Part shown: piece after piece, positions 10,337-21,539 of the stretch
How the letters are laid out: the number at the start of each line of letters is the position of its first letter
How positions within the stretch are numbered: the stretch's first letter is position 1
Assembly (NCBI RefSeq): GCF_002205165.1
Contig: NZ_NIVS01000056.1
Span: forward strand, 29,390-93,389
Source of the DNA: Stenotrophomonas maltophilia
Lineage (GTDB): Bacteria; Pseudomonadota; Gammaproteobacteria; Xanthomonadales; Xanthomonadaceae
Length of the DNA stretch: 64,000 nucleotides
Reading direction: 5' to 3'
Notes under the pieces: generated by a model
What the model was told of the DNA's origin: nothing
The model's database searches: none
What the model saw: only the letters and a program-made list of their open reading frames with translations
Position numbers and translations under genes: made by a program

Positions 10337-10360
10337 TTCGCGAGGTGGCCGGCGGTGCCC

Positions 10361-10383
10361 GGTGCCGGCCAGTGGCCGGCTAC
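10361..10383 (-). repeat. GTAG-headed palindromic repeat (SMAG-type)
   Basis: On the minus strand it reads GTAGCCGGCCACTGGCCGGC, a GTAG tetranucleotide followed by a palindrome, the structure described for S. maltophilia GTAG repeats. The TAG of the head is also the stop codon of torF. Confidence 0.65.
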
Positions 10384-11081
10384 TTGCCCACTGCCACGGT
10401 GAACACCACGCGGTTGTCGGCCAGCTTGCCGGAGTTGTCGCGGCCGTTGCCGTCGGTGCCGTAGTAGCCCAGGCCCAGGTTGAACAGGCCGAACTGGCGG
10501 CTCACGCCGACATTCCAGTCGGTGTAATCCTTGGAAATGCCTTCCTCGAAGGTGCTGCGGCCGACGTTCGCGCTCAGGGTGAACTCCTGCGGCAGTGCCC
10601 ACTCGCCGCCCACGGCGTAGTACCACGCATCGGTGCCCGAATTGAACACGTCGTTGGTGTAGGTCACGGTCAGGCTGTACTGCTTGGCGAACGTGGTCTT
10701 GGTGATGAACTCGTTGTAGGCCAGCTCGCTGGAGCCCGGGTAGGTATAGCGGTTGAGCAGCAGGTCCAGGTTGACGTTGTCGGTCACGTCGAAGGCGTAG
10801 CCGATCAGGTAGTCGACCTCGGCATCCGGGCCGCCATCGCCGAAGTCCACACCCGAGCCCCAGACACCGGCGTACAGGCCGACCGGCGAGGTATAGGTAA
10901 AACCGGCCTGGATCGTCGGATCCTCGTCGGTCTGGGACACACCACGGAACACGTAGTCCGAGACGCCGGTGACGTTCCAGCTGAAGGGAGAGGCGGCCTC
11001 GTCCTGGGCACTGGCGGCGAACGGGGCAAGCAGGGCGGCGCAGAGCACAACGGCGGCGGTACAGCGCGTGGCGTGGTTCAT
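10380..11081 (-). CDS. TorF-family putative outer-membrane porin
   Basis: The 233 aa product has a signal peptide cleaved near ASAQDE. It then has the family hallmark WNVTGVSDYVFRGVSQT, followed by alternating amphipathic strands with many aromatic residues, ending VVFTVAVGK. This fits the TorF putative porin family (TIGR02001/Gcw_chp), which is proposed to form an outer-membrane beta-barrel. No specific substrate can be read from sequence. It lies on the opposite strand between tdh and kbl, and its TAG stop is supplied by a palindromic repeat. Confidence 0.85.
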   Translation of the reverse strand: MNHATRCTAAVVLCAALLAPFAASAQDEAASPFSWNVTGVSDYVFRGVSQTDEDPTIQAGFTYTSPVGLYAGVWGSGVDFGDGGPDAEVDYLIGYAFDVTDNVNLDLLLNRYTYPGSSELAYNEFITKTTFAKQYSLTVTYTNDVFNSGTDAWYYAVGGEWALPQEFTLSANVGRSTFEEGISKDYTDWNVGVSRQFGLFNLGLGYYGTDGNGRDNSGKLADNRVVFTVAVGK

Positions 11082-11275
11082 GCGGGGTCTCTCCAGACGT
11101 GGGGGTGGGCGGAACGGTGCGGTTTACAGTTTTTTAACCTGATTGATATTGCGATGCAACAATCACGTCTGCAACCGTCCCTCGCCCTGCGCCGCCCGGA
11201 TCACCCGGCGGCGCAACCCGGCCGCTGCCTGCGACAGGTAAAATCCCCGGTTTCCCGTGCCGAAGACTGCCTGCC

Positions 11276-12487
<1,212 letters not shown>

Positions 12488-12541
12488 GTGCCCCAGCCGA
12501 CCCACGGTCCGGCACGGCCGTCGCACCCGCGCGTCACGGAG

Positions 12542-12641
12542 GTAGAGCCGACCATTGGTCGGCTGCCTCTCGTCGCAGGCCATGAACATCCGACACGGGG
12601 GGCACGCCTTGCGTGCCCAGCCGACCAACGGTCGGCTCTAC
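12542..12641. repeat. Inverted pair of GTAG palindromic repeats (SMAG-type)
   Basis: GTAGAGCCGACCATTGGTCGGCT at 12542-12564 on the plus strand faces its near-copy GTAGAGCCGACCGTTGGTCGGCT on the minus strand at 12619-12641. The 54-base spacer carries no gene. This head-to-head dimer sits between the converging kbl and lipoprotein genes and could form a long cruciform or a transcription stop. Each unit is shown in full only for its 23-base core. Confidence 0.8.
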
Positions 12642-12666
12642 CGTCGGTGCGACGCGCGCGGCGGGG

Positions 12667-13011
12667 TTACTTCTTCTTTTTCTTCTTGTCCTGGGCCTGT
12701 TCTTTGCTGGCCACCACCACCGGTGCGGCGACCGGACCATCCTGGCCGTTGCCCTTTGCCACGCGGATACCGTTGGCCTTCATCCAGGCATCGAACTCAT
12801 CGGCGCTCATGCGCTTGTCGCCATCGCTCATCAGAAAGCGGTAGCTGCCGCGGCCATCCAGCTCGGGAACCTTGACCTCCACGACCTTGTCGGTCACCGG
12901 CGGATCCTGCTTGGCGATCTGCTTGTGGCCGCCGCAGGCGGTCAGCAGCGCGGCCGGCAACAGCAGGCAGGCGCCACGGAAGAGGGAACGGTTGAGGGTA
13001 CTGACGTGCAT
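12667..13011 (-). CDS. Small lipoprotein with DEFDAWMK motif and poly-lysine tail
   Basis: The 114 aa product starts with a lipoprotein signal peptide: a hydrophobic stretch ending LLTAC gives a lipidated Cys26. A conserved-looking block RMSADEFDAWMKANGIRVAKG lies at about residues 68-87, and the C-terminus is DKKKKKK. The same block recurs in the exported protein at 13974-14492, on the other side of the pseudouridine synthase. I do not recognise the family. The lysine tail suggests an interaction with an anionic partner, but this is speculative. The start at 13011 is chosen for the signal peptide; a longer open frame upstream is a shadow. Confidence 0.75.
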   Translation of the reverse strand: MHVSTLNRSLFRGACLLLPAALLTACGGHKQIAKQDPPVTDKVVEVKVPELDGRGSYRFLMSDGDKRMSADEFDAWMKANGIRVAKGNGQDGPVAAPVVVASKEQAQDKKKKKK

Positions 13012-13102
13012 GGTCTTACTCCCGGTATTGAACGGAACATCCCTTCGAAGGCCATCCATTGCCCGGGTCGAATGGCCTGCCACATGCCGGCAGGCCACGA
13101 GG

Positions 13103-13954
13103 TCACGGTGTGGCCGCGGCGCTGTCGGCCGCGGCATGAAGCAGATCCAGATCGTGTTGACTGAGCTCGCGCCAGGCGCCCTTGCCCAGGTCGCCCAGCG
13201 GCAGCTGGCCGATCGCCACGCGCACCAGGCGCAGGACGTTGATGTCGAATGCAGCCAGCAGGCGGCGGATATGACGGTTGCGGCCTTCCTCCAGCACCAC
13301 TTCCAGCCAGGCAGTCTTGTCGCCGCTGCGCAGCAGCGTGGCGCGTCGCGCGCGCAACCACTCCCCTTCGTCCTCGATCCCTGCGCACAACGCCTGCAGC
13401 TGCGCGGCGTCGGGAATGGCATCGATCTGGACGTGATAGGTCTTGTCCGGGCCGGTGGCCGGGTCGGTCAGGCGCGCGGCCCACTGCGGATCATTGCTGA
13501 ACAGCAGCAGGCCTTCGCTGGCCTTGTCCAGGCGCCCAACGGGCGCGATCCACGGCAGCCCGGCGTCGTCGAAGCAGCGGTAGACCGTGTCGCGGCCGCG
13601 CTCGTCCTGCGCGGTGGTGACCAGCCCGCGCGGCTTGTTGAGCAGCAGATACACGCGCTTGGGGGCATCCAGCGGCTGGCCATCGACGCACACGTGATGA
13701 CGCCCGTCGATGATCGGAAATTCGGGGTTGTTGATGACACGGCCATCGACCGTGACCCGACCGTCGGCGATCCAGCGCGCGGCTTCGGTGCGCGAACACA
13801 GCCCGGCCTTGGAGAGCACCCGCGCCAGGCCATGGCGCGGTGCGCTTGCAGGGGCGTTCGGGGCGGTGCTGCGGGTGCCTGTTGCGGGGCTCGCACGCCG
13901 CTCGGGGCGGCGTGGTCGGGACGCGGTCGCGGCGGGTGGCCGGCGTGTCGTCAT
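13103..13954 (-). CDS. RsuA/RluB-family rRNA pseudouridine synthase
   Basis: The 283 aa product begins with a basic low-complexity stretch rich in Arg, Pro and Ala (residues 1-45). An S4 RNA-binding domain follows (GLARVLSKAGLCSRTEAARW, DGRVTVDGRV) and then the catalytic domain. The catalytic Asp is in the family motif PVGRLDKASEGLLLFSND, and the C-terminal motif is LEEGRNRHIRRLL. This family modifies 16S (RsuA) or 23S (RluB/E/F) rRNA; which site cannot be decided by eye. Start 13954 excludes an in-frame 38-residue extension that overlaps the neighbouring gene. It lies 19 bases downstream of the exported-protein gene, suggesting cotranscription. Confidence 0.9.
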   Translation of the reverse strand: MTTRRPPAATASRPRRPERRASPATGTRSTAPNAPASAPRHGLARVLSKAGLCSRTEAARWIADGRVTVDGRVINNPEFPIIDGRHHVCVDGQPLDAPKRVYLLLNKPRGLVTTAQDERGRDTVYRCFDDAGLPWIAPVGRLDKASEGLLLFSNDPQWAARLTDPATGPDKTYHVQIDAIPDAAQLQALCAGIEDEGEWLRARRATLLRSGDKTAWLEVVLEEGRNRHIRRLLAAFDINVLRLVRVAIGQLPLGDLGKGAWRELSQHDLDLLHAAADSAAATP

Positions 13955-13973
13955 CGTGCTCCGCTCAGGCGGC

Positions 13974-14492
13974 TTACTTCTTGTCCGCCGGCTTGGTTTC
14001 GGCCGGTGCTTCGGTGGTGGCGGCGGGCACGGCCGCCGGTGCCGGGCGCGCCTTGACCACGCGCACACCGCGGGCCTTCATCCAGGCGTCGAATTCTTCG
14101 GCGGTCATGCGCTTGCCGTTCTGGCTCATGTCAAAGCGCCACGGCGTGTTGTCGAACTCGGTCTGCGGCTTGTAGGCGGCCGGATCATTCGGGTTGATCA
14201 CCGGTGCGCTGGGGATTGCCTTGGCAATGTTCTGGCAGCCATCGATGCGCAGGCGCTGCAGCACGCGGTCCAGCGACTGTTCCTGGTCGAAGTTGGAGGT
14301 CAGCACGCCAGCGGGCATGCCCAGCTGCACGTTGCGGATGTACAGCTCTTCGGCAACCGGTGCGATCGCGGTGGCCGGCAGCGGCAGCGGCGATGCGCTG
14401 ACAGGTGCCGAACAGTCCACGGCAGCGTGGGCGGCGGGAACCAGGGCCAGGCCAAGCGCGGCGGCCAGTGCAAAACGCTGCATGGGATGCAT
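13974..14492 (-). CDS. Exported hypothetical protein with DEFDAWMK motif
   Basis: The 172 aa product has a signal peptide (MQRFALAAALGLALVPAAHA). The start may be 14492 (MHPMQRF) or 14483 (MQRF); neither has a clear SD. The mature part has two cysteines likely to pair. Near the C-terminus it carries GKRMTAEEFDAWMKARGVRVV, nearly identical in pattern to the lipoprotein at 12667-13011. The tail is Ala/Pro/Lys rich, ending PADKK. The two proteins probably share a small periplasmic module. I do not recognise a named family. It is 19 bases upstream of the pseudouridine synthase. Confidence 0.78.
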   Translation of the reverse strand: MHPMQRFALAAALGLALVPAAHAAVDCSAPVSASPLPLPATAIAPVAEELYIRNVQLGMPAGVLTSNFDQEQSLDRVLQRLRIDGCQNIAKAIPSAPVINPNDPAAYKPQTEFDNTPWRFDMSQNGKRMTAEEFDAWMKARGVRVVKARPAPAAVPAATTEAPAETKPADKK

Positions 14493-14613
14493 CCAGGAAG
14501 GGGTCGACGCGGCGAGTTTAACAGCGCCACAACGTCTTTCAAGCGCCACCTTCAATGAATACGGCAACTTGTTGGATTTATTGTTGATTTCCGGGTTTCG
14601 GGACAACCAGGGA

Positions 14614-14649
14614 CAAAAAAAACAGGGCCCGGCAATGCCGGGCCCTGCT
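14614..14649 (-). terminator. Intrinsic terminator of ompA
   Basis: On the minus strand CAGGGCCCGGCATTGCCGGG and its completing bases form a stem of about 10 bp followed by eight T residues, located 24 bases after the ompA stop. Confidence 0.92.
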
Positions 14650-14673
14650 TATGAGACTGTACTGCCAGAAGGA

Positions 14674-15765
14674 TTAGTTCTGGACGTTCAGCTCGGTACG
14701 ACGGTTCTTGGCGCGACCTTCCGGGTTGTCCGAACCATCCGGGTTGGTGTTCGGCGCAATCGGGCGGCTCTCGCCGTAACCGATCGGACCGACCAGACGC
14801 GAAGCGTCAACGCCGTTCTGGGTCAGGTAGTTGTACACCGAGGTGGCACGACGCTCGGACAGCTTCTGGTTGTAAGCGTCGGTACCCTTGGAATCGGTGT
14901 GACCGGCCACTTCAACGCGCAGATCCGGGTAACGCTTCAGGATTTCCGAAGCTTCGCTCAGGATCGCAACCGCGTCCGGACGCAGGTTCGACTTATCGAA
15001 GTCGAAGTTCACGCCCTTCAGATCGATCGACACCGGGACCGGGCAACCGTCCGGACCGATGGTCTGACCCGGCTGCGAGTTCGGGCACTTGTCGTCGCAG
15101 TTGTTGACGCCGTCACCGTCGTCATCCAGATCGGCGCAGCTCGGCGCAACCGGAGCCGGAGCCGGCACGGCAGCAACCGGGGCCGGGCCCAGCGGGATCA
15201 CGACGCCGACCGAAGCCAGCACGTCGCCGAACCAGTCTTCGCTCGGAGCAGCAATGCTCTGGTCGTCGAAGTCAGCGCGGTAGGCCACTTCGGCACGCAC
15301 AGCGACGCGCTTTTCGAAGGTGGTCTGCAGACCGACGCCGAGCTTGGCGGCGAAGTTGCCGTCCTTGCGCTCACGCGGACCGTTGGTGTTCAGCGCTGCG
15401 TACTCTTCTTCCGACTTCTGGTAGCCCAGGCCGAACAGCAGGTACGGGTTCCAGCCGCGGCCTTCCTGGATGAAGTGGCGACGCAGGTCGAGCGAGGCGC
15501 CGTACTGGCTCCAGTTCAGATCCTGGTTGGCATCGAAGTTCGGGTTCTGGTAGTTCAGCTCGCCGTCCAGCGACCAGTTGGGGCTGATGAACTTACCGAG
15601 GCCCAGGGTAACGAACGGAGCGTCGTTGGTCAGACGGTCGCTATCCTGGAAGTTGAAGCCGGCCGAACCGGTCAGGTACCAGCGGTCGTCAAAATCCTGC
15701 GCCGATGCAGCCTGGGCGAAAGCCAGACCGCCCAGCAGCGCGGCAGTGAGGATCTTCTTGTTCAT
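14674..15765 (-). CDS. ompA: OmpA-family outer-membrane protein
   Basis: The 363 aa product has a signal peptide ending ASAQDF and an N-terminal eight-strand beta-barrel region to about residue 195. A Pro/Ala hinge follows, then a short calcium-binding thrombospondin type 3-like stretch (DLDDDGDGVNNCDDKCPNS). The C-terminal OmpA peptidoglycan-binding domain has NFDFDKSNLRP and the signature VAGHTDSKGTDAYNQKLSERRA. It anchors the outer membrane to peptidoglycan. An AGGAG lies 9 bases before the ATG. Its codon use is strongly biased to the preferred codons, consistent with very high expression. It has its own terminator. Confidence 0.95.
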   Translation of the reverse strand: MNKKILTAALLGGLAFAQAASAQDFDDRWYLTGSAGFNFQDSDRLTNDAPFVTLGLGKFISPNWSLDGELNYQNPNFDANQDLNWSQYGASLDLRRHFIQEGRGWNPYLLFGLGYQKSEEEYAALNTNGPRERKDGNFAAKLGVGLQTTFEKRVAVRAEVAYRADFDDQSIAAPSEDWFGDVLASVGVVIPLGPAPVAAVPAPAPVAPSCADLDDDGDGVNNCDDKCPNSQPGQTIGPDGCPVPVSIDLKGVNFDFDKSNLRPDAVAILSEASEILKRYPDLRVEVAGHTDSKGTDAYNQKLSERRATSVYNYLTQNGVDASRLVGPIGYGESRPIAPNTNPDGSDNPEGRAKNRRTELNVQN

Positions 15766-16137
15766 TGAGTACAGCTCCTATTTCGGGGGTATGAAACCGG
15801 TAGAGGCATGGGCCAGCACTACTGCGTCGTTTTCAGACTGCCGATTCAGCACGCCACCGCCGCGAACATTATGCTCAGGCGAGTGAAGGTGATGTTAACA
15901 GTCCCGTAACATGTGAAGACGACCGCCAGACCTCTACCGGGTCCAGCTGGTGGCACCCTATACAGGTTGATGAAATTCCGCAAGACCCAGCAATGACAAG
16001 GGTTTTGCCTAATTCAGGCGACGTCGCGACACATTTTTCACGTTAGGGTTCAAATCGCGTAAGCGCCTTGATTCAGCGCAAAAACAGCCACGTCGTGATC
16101 CGTATGATGGAGAGGATTCCCCCGATCCGGAGCCGAC
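15766..16137. other. Divergent intergenic region upstream of ompA
   Basis: These 372 bases separate ompA and the plus-strand oxidoreductase gene. On the minus strand a CATAAT at 15868-15873 preceded by TTAACA (spacing 19) is a possible ompA promoter, giving a 5' leader of about 95 nt. A long ompA leader would be typical for small-RNA control, but no partner is visible. The rest is unassigned. Confidence 0.35.
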
Positions 16138-17163
16138 ATGAAAGCCGTGGGACTGACCCGATATCTGCCGATCGAAGACCCCTCTGCGCTGCAGGACGTG
16201 AATATCGCAACACCGGGCGAGCCGCAGGGACGCGACCTGCTGGTCCGAATCCATGCTGTTTCCGTCAATCCCGTGGATACCAAACAGCGTGCGCCACGCG
16301 CGCAGCAGGAGCATCCGCCGCGGATACTGGGCTACGACGCCGCCGGTGTCGTGGAAGCGGTGGGCCCGGAAGTCACCGCCTTCGCACCCGGCGATGAGGT
16401 GTATTACGCGGGCGACGTGACCCGCCCCGGTTGCAATGCGCAGTATCAGTGGGTGGACGAGCGCCTGGTCGGGCGCAAACCCACCACGCTGGATTTCGCC
16501 GAGGCCGCGGCGTTGCCGCTGACCACGCTGACCGCCTGGGAACTGCTGTTCCAGCGCATGCCGCTGCACTTTGAAGACCGCCGCCATCGTGGCCAGCACC
16601 TGCTGATCATCGGCGGCGCCGGCGGTGTCGGTTCGATCGCCATCCAGCTGGCACGGCATGCCGGCTTCACCGTGATCGCCACCGCCTCGCGTGAGCAAAC
16701 CCGCGCGTGGTGCCTGCAGATGGGCGCCGACCACGTGATCGATCATCGCCAACCGCTGGCCGCGCAACTGCAGGCATTGGGCGTCGCGCAGGTGCAGGTC
16801 GCACTGAATCTGGCCGACACCGACCACTACTGGGACGCGCTGGGCGAGCTGCTGGCCCCGCAGGGACATGTAGGGCTGATCGTCGAGCCGCGCGGACCGC
16901 TGCGCATCGGCGATCCGTACAAGGCCAAGTGCATTGGCATCCATTGGGAATTCATGTTTGCGCGCTCGCGCTTCCAGACCGCCGACATGATCGAGCAGCA
17001 CTGCATCCTGAGCCGCGCTGCCAGCCTGATCGACGCCGGCGAACTGCGCACCACCGCGCACACGCACCTGGGCATCATCAATGCGGCGAATCTGCGCGAG
17101 GCACACCGGCGACTGGAATGCGGCGGCGTGATCGGCAAACTGGTGCTGTCCGGCTGGGAATAA
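16138..17163 (+). CDS. Zinc-type alcohol dehydrogenase-like / quinone oxidoreductase (MDR family)
   Basis: The 341 aa product starts MKAVGLTRYLPIEDP, with a GGAG 5-6 bases upstream. It has the MDR GroES-like domain (VNPVDTKQRAP, LGYDAAGVVEAVG) and a Rossmann domain with IIGGAGGVGSIAIQLAR. The cysteine/histidine ligands of true zinc alcohol dehydrogenases are absent, so it fits the zinc-independent quinone-reductase-like group (TIGR02817). It is probably an NADPH-dependent reductase of quinones or reactive carbonyls; the physiological substrate is unknown. It is transcribed away from ompA. Confidence 0.85.
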   Translation: MKAVGLTRYLPIEDPSALQDVNIATPGEPQGRDLLVRIHAVSVNPVDTKQRAPRAQQEHPPRILGYDAAGVVEAVGPEVTAFAPGDEVYYAGDVTRPGCNAQYQWVDERLVGRKPTTLDFAEAAALPLTTLTAWELLFQRMPLHFEDRRHRGQHLLIIGGAGGVGSIAIQLARHAGFTVIATASREQTRAWCLQMGADHVIDHRQPLAAQLQALGVAQVQVALNLADTDHYWDALGELLAPQGHVGLIVEPRGPLRIGDPYKAKCIGIHWEFMFARSRFQTADMIEQHCILSRAASLIDAGELRTTAHTHLGIINAANLREAHRRLECGGVIGKLVLSGWE

Positions 17164-17261
17164 TCGCGCGGCAACGTGTCAGCGCACTTTCGCGCGCATC
17201 TGTATCTGTCGGCGGTGCGCAGTGCCGCCTACAGTCAGCGGCCCTTCCGGTGATACCCGTC

Positions 17262-17873
17262 ATGCCCACCTCCCTGCCCCTGCGCCTGCTGCAACTTCTG
17301 CTCGGTCTGTTCCTGTATGGCTTCGGCGCGGCGGTGATGATCCGCGCGGCGATCGGCGTGGCGCCCTGGGATGTGCTTTCCCAGGGCATCGCGCTGCAGA
17401 CGCCGCTGTCCTTCGGCGTGGCCACCAATGTGATCGGCGCGCTGGTGCTGCTGCTGTGGTGGCCGATCCGGCAGAAGCCGGGCCTGGGCACGGTACTGAA
17501 CGTGATGCTGATCGGCCCCAGCGCGCAGTTCGGGCTGTGGCTGCTGCCGGAGGTGCATGGCCTGGCCTGGCAGATCCCGATGTTTGCCTGCGGTTTGCTG
17601 CTGGTCGCGCTCGCCACCGGCCTGTATATCGGCGCGCGCTTCGGCCCCGGCCCGCGCGATGGCCTGATGACCGGCCTGCACGCCCGCACCGGCTGGCCGA
17701 TCTGGATCGTGCGCAGCGCGATCGAAGGCACGGTGTTGCTGATCGGCTGGTGGCTGGGCGGCAACGTCGGGGTGGGCACCCTTGCTTTCGCGCTGCTGAT
17801 CGGCCCGCTGTGTGGGCTCACCCTGCCGCTGTTCGGCATCCGCAAGCCCGCCCCGGCCGCCGCCACACCCTGA
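17262..17873 (+). CDS. YczE/YyaS/YitT-family integral membrane protein
   Basis: The start at 17262 gives a 203 aa protein with about five hydrophobic helices. Family-like features are LYGFGAAVMIRAAIGVAPWD, placed after the first helix, and GPGPRDGLMTGL in the middle. The frame is open far upstream, but that part overlaps the preceding gene. This family is uncharacterised; a transporter role is a guess. It lies 98 bases after the oxidoreductase and 105 bases before the dienoyl-CoA reductase. Confidence 0.8.
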   Translation: MPTSLPLRLLQLLLGLFLYGFGAAVMIRAAIGVAPWDVLSQGIALQTPLSFGVATNVIGALVLLLWWPIRQKPGLGTVLNVMLIGPSAQFGLWLLPEVHGLAWQIPMFACGLLLVALATGLYIGARFGPGPRDGLMTGLHARTGWPIWIVRSAIEGTVLLIGWWLGGNVGVGTLAFALLIGPLCGLTLPLFGIRKPAPAAATP

Positions 17874-20012
<2,139 letters not shown>

Positions 20013-20038
20013 TCCGGGTCCACACGGACCTGAATACG

Positions 20039-20063
20039 GGGCTGAACCGCCGATTCAGCCCCA
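20039..20063 (+). terminator. Hairpin after fadH (possible terminator)
   Basis: GGGGCTGAA...TTCAGCCCC forms a 9 bp stem 26 bases after the fadH stop. No T-run follows, so it may be a Rho-dependent or mRNA-stabilising hairpin. A second hairpin, CCTGAA...TTCAGG, follows at about 20072-20098. Confidence 0.35.
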
Positions 20064-20304
20064 CCTCCGAACCTGAATGTCAAGCTTTCGGGTTCAGGAT
20101 GTATTGGGAAATCCCCCCCTATCGTGCGCCAACTTTCCCGCTCACCACCCAGTTCGAGTGAGCGCGCGGACCCCACGTCTTCTTTCGGGTCCGCCCCCGG
20201 GCGGCCCCGATGGTCGCCTCCCCATGACGCCAAGTCGTACCCACGCCCCGTCCGCACGATCGGATGGAACAGCCAGGTGCGGCCCACACGGAGCAAGGAG
20301 ATTT

Positions 20305-20763
20305 ATGAAACTGGCCTGGATTCTCTGGCTGTCACAGTTGTTGCCGCAGCCTGCCGCCGATTCGTTGTGCCTGAGCACGACCGTCTACCTCGAAGCGCGT
20401 GACCAGACCCTGCGCGGCCAGCAAGCCGTCGCGGAAGTGGCCCTGCGCCGCCTGGACAGCGGCCTCTGGGGCGACTCGATGTGCCAGGTGGTGACCGCGC
20501 GCAAGCAGTTCGCCCCGACCATCGTCGCGCCCGGCACCCAGCTCGGCAACGCCGATGCCTGGCAGGAAGCGATGACCGTCGCCTTCGACGCCGAACGCAA
20601 CTGGGCCCTGCCGGCCGGTGAGCGCAAGGAGATCGTGCCCGGCGCCAGCCACTTCGCGGCCCTGGCGATCGCCAACCCGAGCTGGCGCAATGCCTACCAG
20701 GTGGCCACGATCGGCGATCACACCTTCTACCGCGTGCAGAAACTCAAGCCACGCGCGTCGTAA
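20305..20763 (+). CDS. SleB/CwlJ-like cell wall hydrolase
   Basis: The start at 20305 is set by an AAGGAG 4 bases upstream and a signal-peptide-like N-terminus (MKLAWILWLSQLLPQPAADS). The 152 aa product has the Hydrolase_2 pattern: VYLEARDQTLRGQQAVAEVALRR near residues 26-48, with the conserved Glu and GQ.AVA, then GASHFAA and NPSWRNAYQVATIGDHTFY. This family cleaves peptidoglycan (SleB is a lytic transglycosylase-like amidase) and is likely periplasmic here. No sporulation context is expected in this organism. Confidence 0.82.
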   Translation: MKLAWILWLSQLLPQPAADSLCLSTTVYLEARDQTLRGQQAVAEVALRRLDSGLWGDSMCQVVTARKQFAPTIVAPGTQLGNADAWQEAMTVAFDAERNWALPAGERKEIVPGASHFAALAIANPSWRNAYQVATIGDHTFYRVQKLKPRAS

Positions 20764-20852
20764 CGATCTGTTACGGCCATACCGTTGAGGATGCGGGGCC
20801 GGCTCTGGAATAGTGGGCGGCTCACCTTCCAACCATCCGCAACGGAGTTCCC

Positions 20853-21464
20853 ATGAAGCTGTACAGCAAGCCCGGAGCCTGCTCCACCGCCGATCACATC
20901 GCCCTGCAGTGGACCGGCCAGCCGTTCGAGGTGGAACTGCTCGACAAGGACACCCTGAAGGCGCCGCCGTTCCTTGCCCTCAATCCGGCCGGCTCGGTGC
21001 CGGTGGTGGTCGATGGCGATTTCGTGCTGACCCAGAACGCGGCCATCATGGGCTACATCGCCGATACCTACCCGCAGGCCGGCCTGACCGGTGACGGCAG
21101 CCCGAAGCAGCGCGCCGAAGCCACCCGCTGGCTGTCCTTCGTCAACTCCGACCTGCACCCGGCGTTCAAGCCGCTGTTCGGGCCGGGCACCTTCATCGAA
21201 GACGACACCCAGTACGACGCGCTCCGCGCCGCCGCCCGCAAGCGCCTGCGCGCCCTGTTCGAGCGCGCCGATGCGCAGTTGGCCGACCGCCCCTGGCTGG
21301 CCGGCTTCCGCAGCTTCGCCGATCCGTACTTCTACATCACCCTGCGCTGGGCGGCGGGCGCGAAGATCGACCTGAGCGGCCTGGACAACCTTGCCGCCTT
21401 CAAGCAGCGCATGGAAGCCGATGCGGGCGTGCAGGCGGCGCTGAACGCGGAAGGCCTGAGCTGA
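20853..21464 (+). CDS. Glutathione S-transferase family protein
   Basis: The 203 aa product starts MKLYSKPGACSTADHIAL, resembling beta-class GSTs in which Cys10 is the active-site residue. The thioredoxin-like domain contains NPAGSVPVVV (cis-Pro) and LTQNAAIMGYIAD, followed by an all-helical C-terminal domain with LADRPWLAGFRSFADPY. It likely detoxifies electrophiles or reduces disulfides. An SD-like CGGAG lies 6 bases upstream. A strong terminator follows at 21495, so it is monocistronic or the end of a short unit. Confidence 0.9.
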   Translation: MKLYSKPGACSTADHIALQWTGQPFEVELLDKDTLKAPPFLALNPAGSVPVVVDGDFVLTQNAAIMGYIADTYPQAGLTGDGSPKQRAEATRWLSFVNSDLHPAFKPLFGPGTFIEDDTQYDALRAAARKRLRALFERADAQLADRPWLAGFRSFADPYFYITLRWAAGAKIDLSGLDNLAAFKQRMEADAGVQAALNAEGLS

Positions 21465-21494
21465 CCGGCGCGGCTGACCTGGACGTATAAGAAG

Positions 21495-21518
21495 AAGCCC
21501 GGCAGTGCCGGGCTTTTT
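21495..21518 (+). terminator. Intrinsic terminator of the GST gene
   Basis: AGCCCGGCAGTGCCGGGCT forms an 8 bp stem with a 3-base loop and is followed by TTTTT, 31 bases after the stop. Confidence 0.9.
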
Positions 21519-21539
21519 CGTTTCCAGCGCGCGGGGCGA

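Noticed and set aside
20077..20304. Upstream extension of the SleB-like hydrolase
   Set aside because: The AAGGAG and signal peptide place the start at 20305; the upstream part is low-complexity and contains hairpins.
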